A DNA stretch of 64,000 nt from Dyadobacter bucti (GCF_005869225.1 NZ_SWFP01000012.1:104206-168205); one strand, 5' to 3'; positions 45,701 through 54,867 are shown, counted from the first letter of the stretch. A program made the numbers and translations. The notes: generated by a model not told the origin, from the letters alone.

Positions 45701-47723
45701 ACCGAGCGCAAACGACGCGAATTGAATACCGCTTTGCTGGACGAAATCGGCAAGGATTTATCGATACTGTCCGCGCCGGACGAGATTATGCAGGCCGTTG
45801 GAGCGCGGCTTGGTAGGTGCTTGAACCTCGGGGTGGTGGTTTTTGTGGACGTGGACGAGGCACGCGGCGAAGCTGTCGTACATCACGGCTGGGACAAAGA
45901 GGGCGAACTAAACTTGCGGAATCAGACGTATCGCCTGGTTGATTATCTGACCGAAGATTTTATGCGCGACATGCGGGCAGGAGAAATATCCGTCGTCCGC
46001 GACCCCGCAACCGACAAGCGAGTGAGCGGGGATGCTTACGCTGCTGTGAACGTCGGCGCATGGGTAAGTGTGCCTTTTCACCGCAATGGACAGTGGAAAG
46101 CTTTTATTACTATGACTGATGTCGCGCCGCGCAACTGGCGAGCGGATGAAATCGCGCTGGTGAGGAACATCGCCGAGCGCGTTTTCCCGCGCATTGAGCG
46201 CGCCCGCGCCGAAGAAGCGCTACTGGAATCTAAAAAGCGCTTCCAATCCATCGCCAACCTAGTCCCCGACCTTCTTTGGGATAGCGAACCAGATGGCGCC
46301 ACAAACTGGTATAATGACCGGTGGCTGGAATACACCGGACAAACTTTGGAAGAGGCAATCGGCTGGGGTTGGACGGACGCCATTCACCCGGACGACCGGG
46401 AAGGTTCGGCTATGCGCTATAACCAGGCTGTGGAAGCGGGCAAGTTATTGCGACAAGAACATCGGATAACGTCGTCGCGATGGCCAGTACCGCTGGTTTG
46501 CTGTCAATGTATCGCCCTTACTAGATGAAATAGGCCGGGTAGTAAAAATGTATGGCGTTGCCAGCGACATACACGATCTTAAACGACTAGAAGCAGACCT
46601 TCTGCAAGCCAGCAGGCGCAAAGATGAGTTCCTAGCCATGCTAGCCCATGAGCTGCGCAACCCGCTTTCCACTGTCCGAAACGGGCTTTCTATTTTACAA
46701 ATTACCCAGCAGTCAGATCCACAGGCTTCGGAAATCGTAGCGATGATGGATGCCCAGGCGACGCATTTGGTACGGATGATTGATGACCTTTTGGATGTAA
46801 GCCGGGTCACGCAAGGCAAGATCGAGCTAAAAATGGAGCGGCTCGAAATCGACACCCTTATAGGAAATGCGGTCAGGGCGATCCGGCCGCAGTTCGAAAA
46901 TCGCCGGAAGGCACTTCATACGTCGTCGTTTTCCCATGACCTTTTCGTTCAGGGCGATTCGACGCGGCTTTCGCAGGTTATCACTAACCTTTTGACAAAC
47001 AGTCTCAGATACACCGGCGATGACGGGCGGGTATGGGTGAGTCTGACGACGAAAGACAATGAAGCAGTGATTTCTGTCAAAGACAACGGGATAGGACTGA
47101 CGGCAGAGCAGCAAACTTCTGTTTTTGATTTGTTTGTACAGGCAGATAATTCTCTAGCGCGGACGCAGGGCGGACTCGGAATCGGTTTGACGCTTGTCCG
47201 GCAGCTTGTTGAAATGCACAGCGGTAGGGCAGTGGCAAAAAGTCCGGGTATCGGGCAGGGCAGCGAGTTTTTGATATACCTACCGCTTTTAGAGTCACCT
47301 TCGACCGCCGCAGCTGAACAGAATGCGGTTTTGGAGAAATCCTTAGGCCTTCATGTGCTTTTGATTGATGATATGGAGGATTTGGCCAAGATGACCTCAA
47401 TGCTTTTGAAGCTGAAAGGTTACCGTGTCGATATCCGTCATAACGGCAGAACGGGAGCCGAAGCAGTGGAAGCATTGAAACCAGAGGTGGTGTTCTGCGA
47501 TATAGGTATGCCTGTTTTAGACGGATACCAGACAGCAAGGCTGATTCGCGAAGGCAACTGGGGGGCAAGGGTTGCTCTGGTCGCGTTATCAGGTTATGGC
47601 CAGCGTGAAGATAAGCAGCGGGCGCAGCAGGCAGGTTTTGACGGGCACCTGGTAAAGCCTGTCAGCATAGAAGATTTGGAAGGCGTAATAGCAGCTATTG
47701 CCGATCGCGGTTCGAAGGAGTAA
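42797..47723 (+). pseudogene. Very large PAS/GAF hybrid histidine kinase with a frameshift
   Basis: The frames at 42797-46528 and 46548-47723 form one gene of about 1640 codons. In order: several PAS domains (three with SEEKFRTLF-type openings), interleaved GAF domains (EIMQTVGEKLGAYLQITTVN; RLDRSYITTYYLDEDRARLD), a PAS_3-like domain (FFGVSFEEVRGMGWAKSLHP), HisKA (phospho-His in MLAHELRNPLSTV, near 1285), HATPase (NLLTNSLRYT; DNGIGLT; GLGIGLTL) and a C-terminal receiver (LLIDDMEDLA; phosphoacceptor in FCDIGMPVLDG; HLVKPVS). One extra base near 46475 causes the break; without it, HRITS joins RDGQYRWFAV. Confidence 0.85.
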
Positions 47724-47835
47724 TACCCTTAATTCACGGTAAACTTAACGTCTAGTTTCATGCGTGGACTTTTATGGCATTCTTTTTGTACCCGGTGTTA
47801 AGAACGATTTAGTCAGAAATTAATATCCAATAGCT

Positions 47836-47967
47836 ATGGGAATAAAGCCAGGCCCGAAAAGAATTGCTGATTCAACAGGCAAGCCGGACAAACGTCAACG
47901 CGACAATAAGGAGTCTCCGGGTAACACACCTTCGCTGAAACCGCACAAGCACAAGAAGGGGGACTAA
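47836..47967 (+). CDS. Small basic hypothetical protein, 43 aa
   Basis: An ATG frame encoding MGIKPGPKRIADSTGKPDKR, ending SLKPHKHKKGD: highly charged and probably disordered. A sequence resembling the stress promoter box (TGGCATTCTTTTTGT, from 47775) lies 61 nt upstream, farther than usual. The evidence is composition and context only. Confidence 0.45.
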   Translation: MGIKPGPKRIADSTGKPDKRQRDNKESPGNTPSLKPHKHKKGD

Positions 47968-48041
47968 AGCTCCTTGGAGGGAAATAACTCGCCATGCATT
48001 GAAAACTGCAAACCTAGGAATTCAGCTCCTAGATTTACAAA

Positions 48042-48113
48042 TTCTATTTAACATAATGAAAGTTATACAACAAACTGTATTACCCTGAAATAGCGTTACA
48101 TTCATTCGTAATA
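48042..48113 (+). repeat. Dispersed 72-bp intergenic repeat, copy 2
   Basis: Aligns with 23668-23739 in the same orientation: TTCTATTTAACATAA, TTATACAACAA, GTATTACCCTGAAATAGCG and TTACATT blocks are shared. It lies just beyond the 3' end of the SIR2-like gene. Confidence 0.65.
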
Positions 48114-48151
48114 ACTTGAAAATCAGCATAGTGTATTTTTCGCGAAATTGA

Positions 48152-49210
48152 TTAGCCCCATATTTCAGATGTGGCTTCTGGTGGAATGAAAAAGCCGGTA
48201 GAATCTATTGCAATAAGGTTTATTTTCTTATCTGTATCAGGAAAAACAGCTTGAAAATAGTCTTTTATTTTTTCCGCGTCGGTGCGATCTTTGCCTTGAA
48301 AATACACCTTTTTCAAATTCGTCATGATTTTCAATAAGCGATAATCTAACGAATGGTTTATAGATGGAAACGTATAACCAATTACCACAAGAGTTTCGGT
48401 ACTGTCAATTTTATAATATTTATCTTTGAAGGCAGTATCTTCATAGTTTGTGCTACTATAATGCTCCCAGCAGAACTTGACATTTTCCGTGTGACTCCTT
48501 AGTTTTCCAGTTTCATCAGTAATAATTTCATATAAGAAATTTGCGATTTGTGAATCAGTCATATTATATAGACCCTTCGCTGATGTATTTTTGGAATCAA
48601 TTAGAAAGCTGCCCGATAACTGTGCGGATCCATTAAGTTTTTTGAAATTTACCCCATTATGCTTAAATATTTGTTTTTCGTTGTCACCGGTATCGTTAAA
48701 GATAGGATTTGTGTTTGGAAATACCTGTTTAAATGCTCGCTCTAATTGGCAGTCGTAATTCCAAGAAATAATATTAATGTTTCCTGGATAATCAATAAAT
48801 GATCGAACATTATCTAATGTGGTACTTAATGATGTGATGGTTGCCCAAAAGTTAAGATAACGGTCATCAATGCCCCTTCTTTCCCAGTAGATGATACTTG
48901 CAAATAGAATAGATTTTAGTAGGTTAAGCTTGTATGTATCATTTTGAATCCAATAGATTCTAGCCAACGTATCAATAGATAGTTGGCCCTCTAACTCTAT
49001 GCAGAATTCATCAATCTTTTTCCTAATTAGTATAAGATCTTTATTTGAATAAATGTTATACTTTTCTTTATTTATATAATATGCACAATCTTCAGTGTTA
49101 GCATTTTCAATTATAAAGTTCCCGATTTTACGTATTTCCTTCGAAAGATCCACTACGCAAGGAATTTTCTTTGCGCTGGCTCCGGCACCTAAGTAGTAAG
49201 TTACGCTCAT
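48152..49210 (-). CDS. SIR2-like domain protein
   Basis: A 352-residue protein. The N-terminus VTYYLGAGASAKKIP is the GAGxS nucleotide-binding loop of SIR2-like domains. Later blocks include INIISWNYDCQLERAFKQVF (the SxNYD motif), FKKLNGSAQL and VVIGYTFPSINHSLDY. The HG pair of classical sirtuins is replaced by NG. Many such stand-alone proteins are NAD-hydrolysing anti-phage effectors. The start at 49210 (MSVTYYLG) is preferred over 49264. The gene is very A+T-rich compared with its surroundings, a sign of transfer. It lies 57 nt after a lipoprotein gene on the same strand. Confidence 0.75.
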   Translation of the reverse strand: MSVTYYLGAGASAKKIPCVVDLSKEIRKIGNFIIENANTEDCAYYINKEKYNIYSNKDLILIRKKIDEFCIELEGQLSIDTLARIYWIQNDTYKLNLLKSILFASIIYWERRGIDDRYLNFWATITSLSTTLDNVRSFIDYPGNINIISWNYDCQLERAFKQVFPNTNPIFNDTGDNEKQIFKHNGVNFKKLNGSAQLSGSFLIDSKNTSAKGLYNMTDSQIANFLYEIITDETGKLRSHTENVKFCWEHYSSTNYEDTAFKDKYYKIDSTETLVVIGYTFPSINHSLDYRLLKIMTNLKKVYFQGKDRTDAEKIKDYFQAVFPDTDKKINLIAIDSTGFFIPPEATSEIWG

Positions 49211-49267
49211 TATTTTGGATATTTTATGTCGAGAATCTGTGGGATAGTCCAGCAATCCACGCAATTG

Positions 49268-50710
49268 CTATTTTACATAGAAGATAGACTGATTTTTTCC
49301 GGAATACAAAAGACCATAAAATCCTCCCGAAGTTGATTTATTTGCCCCATTGCCCCACCCTGATAAATACCGGTCTCCAAAATCAATTTTCTTTCTTTGT
49401 TCGATATTCCCATCTTTTGAAAATTTGATGAAGTTATCTTGATCTAACTTTCCAATCATCATAAAACCTCCATCTTCCGCCGGTAGTAACGTTGCGTAGG
49501 TGCCTTGAATTTCCTTCTCCCATATAGTCGTTCCTTGATTGTCGACTTTTCTAATTCCGATACGATTTATTCCATTGTAGGTCAGTCCAATCATAGAATC
49601 ATCGGTGGCTATTGAGCTTCCCCATCCGGATGGATAAGAAGTTGACCTGTCCCACTCAATCGTGCCAGTTTTACTAATTTTCACAAACCATAAATCAGAT
49701 GCTCCGTCCACGTCGTTTGTTTTATCGCCTGAGACCTGAGAGGACGACCAGCCAGATAGCAAATAGCCACCATCCGAGGTTGCTATTATGTTTATTAGGG
49801 CTTCTGGGTCTTTTCCTCCAATTGTCTTGTCCCATACTTTGTTGCCCTGTGCATCTACTTTGATGATCCAGTAATCGGTAAGTGTATAATTTCTTGGGGC
49901 GTTATCATTCTTTGGAGCATCGGACTTGTCATTTCCTTTTAGTGAGGACGAGTATCCGGCCAATACGTACCCACCATCGGACGCGTTTATCACCTTGGTT
50001 AGGCGGTCCCAGGTTTGGCCGCTATAAGGATTGCCTATCCCTGCGAAGGTTTTCGCCCAAACTTTTTCTCCCGAAGGTGAAATTTTCGTTATTCCGTACC
50101 TCGCTTCACCGTTATACCATTGACCTCCTAGAATGTACCCACCGTCATCGGCGTTGACGACCGAGTAAATTCGTTCATAACTGTCTTCTCTTAACTCCGT
50201 TTTCCAAAGGATATTTCCTTCTTTATTAAGGTTAATTATCGTTGGGTATGATGCGCCACTTCCAACGGCAATGCAGCCTCCATTTGGAGACTCTGCCAGA
50301 ACCCAAGATGTTGTATCAATAAATGAACCTATATCAGTGGCCCATTGTAGCGAGTATTGTTCAATTTTAATACTTTCACTCCTTGTTAATGTGATCTTTG
50401 ATTGACATGTAGTAGAGACCACCGCCGTTACCCGAAATTGACCGCTCTTTGAAAAGTTTTGGGTTACCCCGGTTTTTCCGGTAGTTTCTATTTGGATTGT
50501 CTTCTCTTCGCTGATTATCGTCCATGATACCTTGCCTACTGATGTGCTGTCTGTGCCCACTAGGGAGAAGCTAACCTCTTGTCCTGAAATATGTTGTATC
50601 TTAACCTCAGTTGGAGTGAGGCATTGACTCTGGGGGTCTATTTGGCTGTTTTTTTTCTTGCAGCCAAGGATGAAGGTGGATAGGGTAAGTAATATGAAGA
50701 AAATTTTCAT
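49268..50710 (-). CDS. Secreted lipoprotein with PKD-like domain and beta-propeller repeats
   Basis: A 480-residue protein. It has a lipoprotein signal (FFILLTLSTFILGCKKKNSQ, with the lipobox Cys in LGC), an Ig/PKD-like domain (residues 25-120) and then about six repeats containing DGGYVLAGYSSS- or DGGYLLSGWSSS-like strands, typical of uncharacterised Bacteroidota beta-propellers. It probably sits on the cell surface. It stands directly upstream of the SIR2-like gene on the same strand. Confidence 0.82.
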   Translation of the reverse strand: MKIFFILLTLSTFILGCKKKNSQIDPQSQCLTPTEVKIQHISGQEVSFSLVGTDSTSVGKVSWTIISEEKTIQIETTGKTGVTQNFSKSGQFRVTAVVSTTCQSKITLTRSESIKIEQYSLQWATDIGSFIDTTSWVLAESPNGGCIAVGSGASYPTIINLNKEGNILWKTELREDSYERIYSVVNADDGGYILGGQWYNGEARYGITKISPSGEKVWAKTFAGIGNPYSGQTWDRLTKVINASDGGYVLAGYSSSLKGNDKSDAPKNDNAPRNYTLTDYWIIKVDAQGNKVWDKTIGGKDPEALINIIATSDGGYLLSGWSSSQVSGDKTNDVDGASDLWFVKISKTGTIEWDRSTSYPSGWGSSIATDDSMIGLTYNGINRIGIRKVDNQGTTIWEKEIQGTYATLLPAEDGGFMMIGKLDQDNFIKFSKDGNIEQRKKIDFGDRYLSGWGNGANKSTSGGFYGLLYSGKNQSIFYVK

Positions 50711-50756
50711 AAATGGTCACGGAAAGAGTTGGGTGTAGTCTCAAAAGTAACACTTT

Positions 50757-50996
50757 CTAAAGAAACACGGAATACATGTCCTTCGCTGCTTTTTTAAGGA
50801 ATTTTCCTTTGAATGAGCTAACTTCATGTGCTGTGTTAGTGGCCACGGTACCAATAGTTTTACCTGTTGCCGAGTCTAAAGGGCAGGGACTGGAAAGTTG
50901 TGATCGAATAAACGCTCCCAGTGTGTACTGGCACACTAGATTAGCCACTTTTTCTAACTCTAGCATGCTTGTAGATATACTATTATCCAATTTCAC
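50757..50996 (-). CDS. Doubtful small hypothetical protein
   Basis: A 79-codon minus-strand frame beginning with GTG (KLDNSISTSMLELEKVANLV). An overlapping plus-strand frame (50776-51006) is about as long. Neither shows a strong signal. The minus frame has a more protein-like composition and follows the local direction of the genes to its left. Confidence 0.3.
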   Translation of the reverse strand: MKLDNSISTSMLELEKVANLVCQYTLGAFIRSQLSSPCPLDSATGKTIGTVATNTAHEVSSFKGKFLKKAAKDMYSVFL

Positions 50997-51008
50997 AATC
51001 CTTTGAAT

Positions 51009-51551
51009 ATGAGGCTTCTATATTTGTTGGTATTATCAGCGTTGGCTAGCGTTAATGCTGTTGGGCAAACATTTACTTTAAAGCAATTGTCTGAATTTGT
51101 ATTTACAGAATATGACGATTTTGAAACCGCAGTTTTAAGGGATGGGTTTGAGTTTGACCAAGTTAAAGATGATTCTACGGAGGCTTTGAAAAGTTATTTC
51201 TACCATAAGGGGGTTGCAAAAGAATTAGAAGTGATAACTTTTAACGTACAATCCTTCTCAGAGATTGAAGCAATACCGGATTTAGAGATTGAGGCAATAC
51301 CGGAATTTAGTATAACATCCATTGGTTACACCATGACTAGTCCGGAGAAGTTTTCAAAGATAAAGAATCAAATTTCTAGCTTCGGGTATAAATTGGTCAG
51401 AACGGTGGAACGAGGAGCAGGAACTAGAATTTTCAAATTTTATGAAAATCCCGAATTGAACATAGCAGTCTCAACGATTTTTGATACGGACAACTTTCGA
51501 AATACCTATGAGATATATTTGTCATTCAGTCCGAAATTGTCGAAGAATTAA
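51009..51551 (+). CDS. Secreted hypothetical protein
   Basis: A 180-residue protein with a signal peptide (MRLLYLLVLSALASVNAVGQ) and a soluble domain of unknown type. The segment EAIPDLEIEAIPEFS contains a short internal repeat, IEAIP. The ATG at 51009 starts the signal peptide; a TTG two codons upstream is unlikely. It is convergent with the Fic gene. Confidence 0.6.
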   Translation: MRLLYLLVLSALASVNAVGQTFTLKQLSEFVFTEYDDFETAVLRDGFEFDQVKDDSTEALKSYFYHKGVAKELEVITFNVQSFSEIEAIPDLEIEAIPEFSITSIGYTMTSPEKFSKIKNQISSFGYKLVRTVERGAGTRIFKFYENPELNIAVSTIFDTDNFRNTYEIYLSFSPKLSKN

Positions 51552-51578
51552 AGAGAATATTTAGTTACTTATAGTGGA

Positions 51579-53132
51579 TTAGCTTTTGTCATGAAATACT
51601 TCACTAAATTTATTTTGTATTCGTGCGGTTTCTTCGTTTGTTAATGGTGCGAACTCCTTTTTGAGTGCTCTGGCTGATAATATCCCATTACCTTGAACAA
51701 GGAATCTTACAAGTAAAGAAACCGTGGAGTCTGGCATTGGAATAAAATCGTCGATGAATTTTTTAAATTGGTCATATTTTTGAAGATAGTTGACTTCTTC
51801 TGGAATAGTCACCTCCAAGGCTTGTTTGATGCATGAGTATAAAAACTCTGCTTGTTTTGTTGCATCGAAATATCGGTATAAATCCGCTGTTTCATTTTCA
51901 ATTTGGATGTTGTGGTCAGCTGCTGGACTCCATTCTATGAATTCAAGTCTGGATTGTGAATATGCTTCTAGTACTATTCTGTATTCATCAAGTCGTTCGA
52001 GAATGATTGCTGATATTGGAAAAATTACTCCGGTAGGTACATATTTTTTCCTTGCAAGGACATGGTGAAACAGGTATCTGTGTACCCTTCCGTTCCCATC
52101 TACGAATGGATGAATAAAGACAAATCCGAACGCAATAATTGCTGTTGCAATTACTGCATCAAATTGTTCATCGTTTTCTAGCTTCTCAGACGTTTCTAGT
52201 AAGCCGGACATTAGTGATCCTACATCTTTCCATCGAGCGGAAATATGTTCTGGAATGGGTGTGCCGATCCTGCGGTCATGTTCTCCTATAAATCCTTCCT
52301 GCTGACGATATCCCATTTTTGTAAACTTGCTGTTGTCGAGCACGATTGATTGCAGGCCGGCTAGTTCTTCCTTGGTGATCGGAAATTTCCCTGCTCTCTG
52401 AACGGCACGGCCCCAGCGGGCTAGTCGGGTGCTTGGTGCCTGCTCACCTTCGATGGCGTATGATGCTTTGGAATCCTTCAGTAGTAAAAATGCCGCGGCG
52501 CGTGCTACGACGTCCGGGTGAATTTTTTCTATGATGCCCTCTATATCTTTGGAAAGATGCTTACTTTCATAGTCAGCTAACAGTTTAGTTTTACGTATCA
52601 TTGGACAGAAATCTCGGACTCCGGGAAGATTATTTCTGACTCGATGCCTTGTTGAGTTTTCGACGGCGTTGTTACTACTGTATTGAAGCTCGTCGTCCAC
52701 TAAATTTACGTAATTGCCAAATTGTAAATCTGGTATTTCGAGTTTGCGGCCTGTAAGCCATTCGTACAGAAACCACAAACGTCTGCTGTATTGTCCGTTT
52801 GGTTCAGACTCGATTGTCCTAAGTACCGTGCTTTGTTCAAGTTTCTTAAACAGGCGGTTTAGTACTAATAACTCAATCCCTTCGTACTTGAAGGCAAATG
52901 TTATATTTCCTAACAGTGTATCCTCTGGAAGATACCTTGGTCCGAAAATTTTCCATTCATTTTCACTCGACCTTTTGTGTTTTTCACTTATGAATGAAAG
53001 TACATCAGGCAAGGGCACGATTAGATCATTGGCATGTATGAGCGCTGCATACCCTACCAGTAAACCAGGTTCAGGGAGTCTCCGATCGTGAAAAATAGTT
53101 ACTTTTTGCGAAAATGGCTTATTATTTTCCAT
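51579..53132 (-). CDS. Fic-family protein (class II, autoinhibited)
   Basis: A 517-residue protein with the intact Fic motif HPFVDGNGRVHR (residues about 340-351), giving the catalytic His and the anion-binding loop. Upstream, SYAIEGEQAP (near residue 226) is the S/T-xxx-E-G/N inhibitory helix of class II Fic proteins, here intramolecular. The first ~180 residues are a family-specific domain, and the C-terminus has a winged-helix-like end (SARALKKEFAPLTNEETARI). It likely transfers AMP to a protein; the target is unknown. No antitoxin gene adjoins, consistent with self-inhibition. Confidence 0.92.
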   Translation of the reverse strand: MENNKPFSQKVTIFHDRRLPEPGLLVGYAALIHANDLIVPLPDVLSFISEKHKRSSENEWKIFGPRYLPEDTLLGNITFAFKYEGIELLVLNRLFKKLEQSTVLRTIESEPNGQYSRRLWFLYEWLTGRKLEIPDLQFGNYVNLVDDELQYSSNNAVENSTRHRVRNNLPGVRDFCPMIRKTKLLADYESKHLSKDIEGIIEKIHPDVVARAAAFLLLKDSKASYAIEGEQAPSTRLARWGRAVQRAGKFPITKEELAGLQSIVLDNSKFTKMGYRQQEGFIGEHDRRIGTPIPEHISARWKDVGSLMSGLLETSEKLENDEQFDAVIATAIIAFGFVFIHPFVDGNGRVHRYLFHHVLARKKYVPTGVIFPISAIILERLDEYRIVLEAYSQSRLEFIEWSPAADHNIQIENETADLYRYFDATKQAEFLYSCIKQALEVTIPEEVNYLQKYDQFKKFIDDFIPMPDSTVSLLVRFLVQGNGILSARALKKEFAPLTNEETARIQNKFSEVFHDKS

Positions 53133-53139
53133 AATCCTG

Positions 53140-53175
53140 AAAAGTACATACTTTTATGGAAAAGCGCATACTTTT
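53140..53175. promoter_or_regulatory. Tandem palindromic operators just upstream of fic
   Basis: AAAAGTACATACTTTT (53140-53155) is a perfect palindrome with a 2-nt centre. AAAAGCGCATACTTTT (53160-53175) is an imperfect second copy. The two start exactly 20 bp apart and the first ends 8 bp before the fic ATG. This is a typical arrangement for a dimeric repressor binding cooperatively on one face of DNA. The regulator is not adjacent, and fic autoregulation is possible. Confidence 0.6.
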
Positions 53176-53293
53176 TGGCTATGGACATGAAAAATGCATT
53201 TTTCGGCACTTTATTGTCAGTTACGAGTTTGGCTTGTCCTGGGATATGCTCGCAAACACCTTCAATTGATTGACTTATGGTGAAGCCTTTTGC

Positions 53294-54037
53294 TCATTTC
53301 GATTTTTGGTAACTCGTTAGCTTTCCATTCTCAAAGTACAAATACAAATTTTCATAGACCCATTGTTCGTTTTTTCCCCAACTACCGACTGATCGGTTTA
53401 TGGTAGTTGGCGTTCCCAGGCTAATTTGGGCCATATCCGAGGTCATCCCTATCCAATAAAAGTGGCTAAATAGTTGTTGCGCTGTAATATGACCATATTT
53501 TTCAATCACAGCTTCTTTTATTTCCTGTTCAAATTTTTCCTTAATCGCTTGACGCTCTCGATCGGACAGTTCGTAGTCCTTAGGGGTTGCCTTTCTGACG
53601 CTATCTCGTTGTGACTCGTACTGTTTTTGAAGCTCTTTTTTTAGAATTTTCGTTTCGTCTGTGTCAGTGATATATAGCTCAGACAGGTATCCAAGAAGAT
53701 TGTTTTTACTAGTGATCCAGTAACCATCTTGATAACCTGTCAACCTTACAGTATCTCCTTTGTAGACATTTGCCAATATATCAGAAAATGGGTCGTTGGA
53801 ACTCCTGACCTTACCGTCCATTTTGACTGTGGCAGGGAAAGTTATTTTCCTACCGTGAATCTGTGATTTTGAAATGAAAACTTGATTTTCTAGAAGTTCG
53901 ATTTGAGCCTTCAATGTTGATATTGTGTCATTTTTGCGTTGGATGTCGGTCTGGATGCGCAATACTTCCCCTTTGATCCGACCAAGCTTCTCCATTGGAT
54001 TTTCTTGTGCAATCGCCAATATTGGTAATAACAGCAA
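53294..54037 (-). CDS. Secreted coiled-coil/SH3-like protein with BamE-like end
   Basis: A protein of about 247 residues. It has a signal peptide (SFLLLLPILAIAQ, partly upstream of the annotated start), a short coiled coil (residues 15-55), a bacterial SH3-like domain (residues 70-125; VYKGDTVRLTGYQDGYWITS), a charged helix, and a C-terminal IGMTSDMAQISLGTPTTINR with the EQWVYENLYLYFENGKL ending typical of SmpA/BamE-type folds. No ATG is available; TTG at 54037 is one option and the frame continues upstream, so the start is uncertain. Confidence 0.65.
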   Translation of the reverse strand: MLLLPILAIAQENPMEKLGRIKGEVLRIQTDIQRKNDTISTLKAQIELLENQVFISKSQIHGRKITFPATVKMDGKVRSSNDPFSDILANVYKGDTVRLTGYQDGYWITSKNNLLGYLSELYITDTDETKILKKELQKQYESQRDSVRKATPKDYELSDRERQAIKEKFEQEIKEAVIEKYGHITAQQLFSHFYWIGMTSDMAQISLGTPTTINRSVGSWGKNEQWVYENLYLYFENGKLTSYQKSK

Positions 54038-54085
54038 AAAAGATATAAGTGTAATGTTTCCTTGGTAGGGGTAAACTAAAGAAAG

Positions 54086-54125
54086 GGAGAAAAACCGTCA
54101 CGACTTCCGCGTACGGTTTTTCTCC
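54086..54125 (-). terminator. Strong hairpin, probable terminator of the copper operon end
   Basis: GGAGAAAAACCGT (54086-54098) pairs perfectly with ACGGTTTTTCTCC (54113-54125), 13 bp. On the minus strand the stem is followed by a pyrimidine run. It lies about 110 nt after the minus-strand gene at 54234. The rest of 54038-54233 has no gene. Confidence 0.65.
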
Positions 54126-54192
54126 TGGTATAGTACGGTACGTTCAATTGTCAGCCAACACACAACCCAAAATATTTGACAAAATGAATTCA

Positions 54193-54216
54193 ATTTGGTT
54201 GTCGCAAATCCTACAT
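54193..54216 (+). repeat. GGTTGTCG repeat, decayed copy 4
   Basis: ATTTGGTTGTCGCAAATCCT followed by ACAT matches copies 1-3 over the first 20 positions with two changes, then diverges before TAAG. It marks the left edge of the copper locus, next to the strong hairpin. Confidence 0.5.
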
Positions 54217-54233
54217 CACCGAAATTGCAAAAA

Positions 54234-54692
54234 TCATTTCATTTTCATATCCTTATGCTCGTTTTTCATTTGAAGGCAATGTAGCGCGCAGGCACCGTAC
54301 TGCTTGTAGTTTTCATGAACTGAAAGAACTGTGTTGCCATTTTTGTCTTTGACTTCACAAGTTCCATTCATAGGATTAGATACCGTTAAGCTATCAGCGG
54401 CCCCGCTTTGGACATGGTAAAGGTATGTGCCATTTTTTGCGGCTTTACCCATGGACTTACCGGTGGCGGCATCAACGGCATTTCCCTGATCATCGATGTG
54501 GGCAATTTTCACTCCGGCAGCATCTTTGATAGTTCCATCACTGGTAACCCAGCCAATATGCTTTCCTTTCGCATCAGTAACCTTACCCTGGGCATCAATA
54601 GCGGGTATTGGCTGTTTGTAGTTTTGGGAATATACATTTCCAACCGCAAATACAAGAAATGCTATGAGGAAGATAAATTGGTGCTTTTTCAT
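54234..54692 (-). CDS. Secreted repeat protein at the end of the copper locus
   Basis: A 152-residue protein with a signal peptide (MKKHQFIFLIAFLVFAVGNV) and four or five short repeats of the DAQGKVTDAKGKHIG type. The C-terminal region has two Cys and many Met/His/Lys residues (CALHCLQMKNEHKDMKMK). The Met/His/Cys-rich end and the position suggest metal binding outside the cell, an inference. It is likely the last gene of the locus. Confidence 0.65.
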   Translation of the reverse strand: MKKHQFIFLIAFLVFAVGNVYSQNYKQPIPAIDAQGKVTDAKGKHIGWVTSDGTIKDAAGVKIAHIDDQGNAVDAATGKSMGKAAKNGTYLYHVQSGAADSLTVSNPMNGTCEVKDKNGNTVLSVHENYKQYGACALHCLQMKNEHKDMKMK

Positions 54693-54813
54693 TTGACTAC
54701 CTGTTTTTATAATTTATCAAATTTACCTTCAATAGCGCTGAGCAAACATGATAAGGGTCACATATCCAGGTGCTTGTAATCAGGTAAACCGGGTTTGTTT
54801 CAGGTGGCCATTG

Positions 54814-54841
54814 AAAAAGGGTAACCAAGATGATTACCCTT
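54814..54841 (-). terminator. Intrinsic terminator after the Cys-rich copper protein gene
   Basis: AAGGGTAA (54817-54824) and TTACCCTT (54834-54841). Read on the minus strand, the hairpin is followed by TTTTT. It lies 27 nt after the minus-strand stop at 54868. Confidence 0.75.
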
Positions 54842-54867
54842 CAATTGTGTTAACCCGGGATCTTCTA

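Noticed and set aside
38452..47723. CRISPR-like or tandem DNA repeats
   Set aside because: The repetition comes from PAS/GAF domains inside coding frames; no regular repeat-spacer array was seen anywhere in the window.
50776..51006. Open plus-strand frame of 76 codons
   Set aside because: It overlaps an equally weak minus-strand frame and lacks signal, motif or promoter support.
54086..54125. Group II intron domain V-like hairpin
   Set aside because: The stem lacks the expected bulge and GAAA-type loop, and no intron protein is nearby; a terminator is simpler.
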